A program made the translations under genes and the position numbers. Below are positions 5,222-6,700 of a stretch of DNA of 6,700 nt, piece after piece (position 1 is the stretch's first letter; each line of letters begins with the position of its first letter). Source of the DNA: Patescibacteria group bacterium (lineage in GTDB: Bacteria > Patescibacteriota > Minisyncoccia > Phycocordibacterales > UBA2100); contig WFWK01000048.1 of the NCBI GenBank assembly GCA_015491135.1, forward strand, positions 1 through 6,700. The letters are read 5' to 3'. Below the pieces are notes generated by a model. The model had not been told where the DNA came from. It searched no databases and was given only the letters and a program-made list of their open reading frames with translations.

Positions 5222-5569
5222 ATGAAGCGCTTCGCAGTTTTTGTCTTGCTCGTCGTTTTCTTCTCGTTTCCTGCCGGCGCGCAGGAGTGCAAAAACCCGG
5301 TTCCGGCCGGTTGGGCTTGCACGCAGAAATTCTGCTGGGTGGAAAAGTATCAAGAGGAGATCTTGTCCGAGCTCAAGGCGACAAACAGAGAAGCTTTTGA
5401 GATGGTCAAAAAATATATGTCTCTTCCCAGATACACTTGCGCCGACATGGTTAAGAGAAAAGAGGAGCCGAACCTGTTTCCTCTGAATAACTCGACCTTT
5501 CGAATAAAACAGAAGGAGGAGATTCCTTGGTGTCCAGCTCCTACTCCCAAGCCTGCTTTTGTCTCGTAA
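5222..5569 (+). CDS. Small secreted cysteine-containing protein, 115 aa, unknown function
   Basis: No family recognised. A Sec signal peptide covers residues 1-20 (MKRFAVFVLLVVFFSFPAGA, cleavage before QE). The mature part of about 95 residues has five cysteines (23, 33, 38, 73, 104), three of them clustered near the N-terminus around WACTQKFCW. An odd number leaves one free or used in an intermolecular bond. A helical charged stretch covers about residues 41-66, and the end is Pro-rich (PWCPAPTPKPAFVS). The start follows GGAG by 6 nt. The promoter region is a weaker relative of those of the two preceding genes, but no sequence similarity of the mature protein to them is evident. It has its own terminator. 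Probably another exported member of the same locus, perhaps a surface or binding protein; this is inference from context. Confidence 0.85.
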   Translation: MKRFAVFVLLVVFFSFPAGAQECKNPVPAGWACTQKFCWVEKYQEEILSELKATNREAFEMVKKYMSLPRYTCADMVKRKEEPNLFPLNNSTFRIKQKEEIPWCPAPTPKPAFVS

Positions 5570-5574
5570 GTGTA

Positions 5575-5603
5575 GCCCCGCATCATTTGATGCGGGGCGT
5601 TTT
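5575..5603 (+). terminator. Intrinsic terminator of the third secreted gene
   Basis: GCCCCGCATCA (5575-5585) pairs with TGATGCGGGGC (5588-5598) around TT, giving an effective 4-nt loop once the end pair opens, then GTTTT. It starts 5 nt after the stop codon. Confidence 0.93.
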
Positions 5604-5604
5604 C

Positions 5605-5632
5605 TTGAACACTTTTAAATTTTGCGTATAAA
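5605..5632 (+). promoter_or_regulatory. Promoter of the patatin-like gene
   Basis: TTGAAC (5605-5610), a 16-nt spacer, then TATAAA (5627-5632). It begins directly after the preceding terminator's T-tract. The transcript should start near 5639, about 31 nt before the start codon. Confidence 0.6.
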
Positions 5633-5669
5633 GTTAGATAGTCTGCAACTTTAAAAAGGAGGACAAGAA

Positions 5670-6638
5670 GTGTACGAGGCCAAAGAGAAGCTCTGCAAGC
5701 TAATTAACAAAGCTTTAGGTGTTCAAGAGAGGGTAGATCCTCAGCAACGCAAAGTGGCTCTTGTTGTTGAGGGTGGAGCGATGGGCGCTGTCGTCTCCGG
5801 CGGTATGATGCTTTGGTTGGAGAGAATGGGTTTAAACGATGGTTTTGATTTTGTGATAGGCGCATCAGCCGGAGCGCTCTCAGCCCCTTATTTTGTAGCC
5901 AAACAAGCTAGGGAAGGGCTTCCCATATACTGGGAGCATATAAACAACGGCAAGTTTATCAAAAACCCGCTTGGGTTTTTACTTTTTGGCAGGCCTCTGT
6001 TTTCGCTTGAGTATTTGGTAGATGAGGTATACACAAAAAAGGTTCCTCTTGATTTTGAGGCGGTTTTACAAAGCGGGAAATTTGTAGCTGTGGCAACCGA
6101 TGTTGAAACCGGAGGTCCGGTCGCTCTGTCGAACTTTAAATCTGCTGAAGAGATTAAAATTTCAATAAAAGCAAGCGCTTGTTTGCCGGTTTTGGGAGGG
6201 CCTCCCGTTGAGTTTAGAGGCGATCGGCTGTGGGATCCGATTCTTTCGGAGCCTATTCCGGTTGTAACGGCAAAAAACTTGGGGTGCACCGATGTTGTTG
6301 TACTGCTTTCAAGTCCCGTATCAAAATTTAGACGGAATAAAAATAAAAAAGGAACCCATTGGACTCCGTCTAAATTCATCAAGGGACTTTTAATGAAGAA
6401 GGCGCTTACTAGTCTTAACTCTGAGTTTCCACTTTTGGCAAGAAAAATGTTTTATGCCGGAGTGACAAGGCATAAAATGATAACCGATGAGATTGAAAAA
6501 ATTAAAGAAAGTGGGGTCAGGGTTGTGCTTGTTGAGCCAAAGCTACGAGTTTCAATGTCTGAAAAAAGGGCAGTAACCCTGCAACAAGGAGCGCAAGAGG
6601 GGTTTCGCGCCATATCGTCTGTTTTTGGTGTTGAATAA
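5670..6638 (+). CDS. Patatin-like phospholipase / serine acyl hydrolase, 322 aa, GTG start
   Basis: Patatin-fold lipid acyl hydrolase, closest in layout to the bacterial YjjU-type group (COG4667-like, from memory). Such enzymes use a Ser-Asp dyad to cleave acyl esters, often phospholipids. The glycine-rich oxyanion segment is EGGAMGAVVSGG (34-45). The nucleophile elbow is GASAG (64-68) with Ser66. VATDVETGGPV (141-151) and IKASACLPVLGGPPV (166-180) are family blocks. The catalytic Asp should be Asp189 in RLWDPILSEPIPV, where the family norm is Asp-Gly-Gly or Asp-Gly-Ala; here Pro-Ile follows the Asp. No signal peptide or membrane helix is seen, so it is probably cytoplasmic. GTG at 5670 is chosen because AAAAAGGAGG ends 7 nt before it and no better start lies nearby. 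Single gene with its own promoter and terminator. The family assignment is strong; activity and substrate are uncertain. Confidence 0.93.
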   Translation: MYEAKEKLCKLINKALGVQERVDPQQRKVALVVEGGAMGAVVSGGMMLWLERMGLNDGFDFVIGASAGALSAPYFVAKQAREGLPIYWEHINNGKFIKNPLGFLLFGRPLFSLEYLVDEVYTKKVPLDFEAVLQSGKFVAVATDVETGGPVALSNFKSAEEIKISIKASACLPVLGGPPVEFRGDRLWDPILSEPIPVVTAKNLGCTDVVVLLSSPVSKFRRNKNKKGTHWTPSKFIKGLLMKKALTSLNSEFPLLARKMFYAGVTRHKMITDEIEKIKESGVRVVLVEPKLRVSMSEKRAVTLQQGAQEGFRAISSVFGVE

Positions 6639-6642
6639 ATTG

Positions 6643-6676
6643 ACCCTCCCGCGCGCGTAGCGCGCAGGAGGGTTTT
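6643..6676 (+). terminator. Intrinsic terminator of the patatin-like gene
   Basis: ACCCTCC pairs with GGAGGGT, then a C-A mismatch, then GCGCGC pairs with GCGCGC around GTA; TTTT (6673-6676) follows. It starts 4 nt after the TAA stop. The long stem, C-A mismatch, short inner stem and 3-nt loop repeat the architecture of the terminators at 4264 and 5085. Confidence 0.93.
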
Positions 6677-6700
6677 GTTATATACTAAAGGCATGCAAGC
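6676..6700 (+). promoter_or_regulatory. Possible extended -10 promoter and start of a next gene at the right edge
   Basis: TGTTATATA (6676-6684) fits an extended -10 (TGn then TATATA) and overlaps the terminator's T-tract. An ATG at 6693 lies about where transcription would begin and has no Shine-Dalgarno, which would make a leaderless start. Only three codons are visible and there is no clear -35, so this is tentative. Confidence 0.3.

Noticed and set aside
5888..6382. A 164-codon minus-strand frame opposite the patatin-like gene
   Set aside because: The plus strand carries recognisable catalytic motifs throughout this stretch; the antisense translation shows no family features.
1..6700. 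Alternative genetic code (TGA read as Gly or Trp)
   Set aside because: No in-frame TGA is found in any of the six genes (about 1,900 codons), and Trp is encoded by TGG, so the standard bacterial code suffices.
1..6700. CRISPR array, tRNA or rRNA genes, insertion sequence or integrase
   Set aside because: No spaced direct repeats, cloverleaf, rRNA-like sequence, transposase motif or terminal inverted repeats were found. The leader and terminator repeats are explained by gene expression signals.

Overview
The window looks like a bacterial chromosome fragment, probably from an uncultivated lineage with a compact genome. The LeuRS tail resembles that of Patescibacteria/CPR (Parcubacteria-like) enzymes, but this is a family-level impression and not a search result. 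Genes start at AGGAGG-type ribosome binding sites. Most transcription units are single genes with their own promoter and a strong intrinsic terminator. No in-frame TGA occurs in any of the six genes, so there is no sign of the TGA=Gly code of Gracilibacteria.

Layout. (1) Positions 1-674 hold the 3' end of leuS, entering exactly at the KMSKS signature and closed by a perfect 11-bp GC terminator. (2) Positions 756-3452, minus strand, encode an 898-residue secreted or surface protein of unknown function. It has a signal peptide, a domain with ten cysteines, a long Pro/Gly/Ala/Thr linker, and a large cysteine-free charged region. (3) A 102-bp divergent control region (3453-3554) carries two back-to-back promoters whose -35 boxes overlap, with a 14-bp palindrome in the minus promoter's spacer. 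(4) Three small exported proteins follow on the plus strand (3555-4256, 4372-5076, 5222-5569), each with its own promoter. The first two share a nearly identical 39-nt leader, a related signal peptide and an identical 35-nt terminator segment, while their mature parts have diverged down to a four-cysteine pattern. (5) Positions 5670-6638 encode a patatin-like serine hydrolase, cytoplasmic as far as can be seen. It is followed by a terminator and possibly by the promoter of a next gene at the right edge.

How they may work together (inference): apart from leuS, four of the five genes encode or may act on surface or secreted material. Three secreted genes of plus orientation sit opposite a giant secreted protein whose promoter physically overlaps that of the first small gene. 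A surface or host-interaction locus with fast-evolving disulfide-bonded payloads behind a constant promoter/leader/signal module would fit. No function can be assigned to the four exported proteins from sequence alone.
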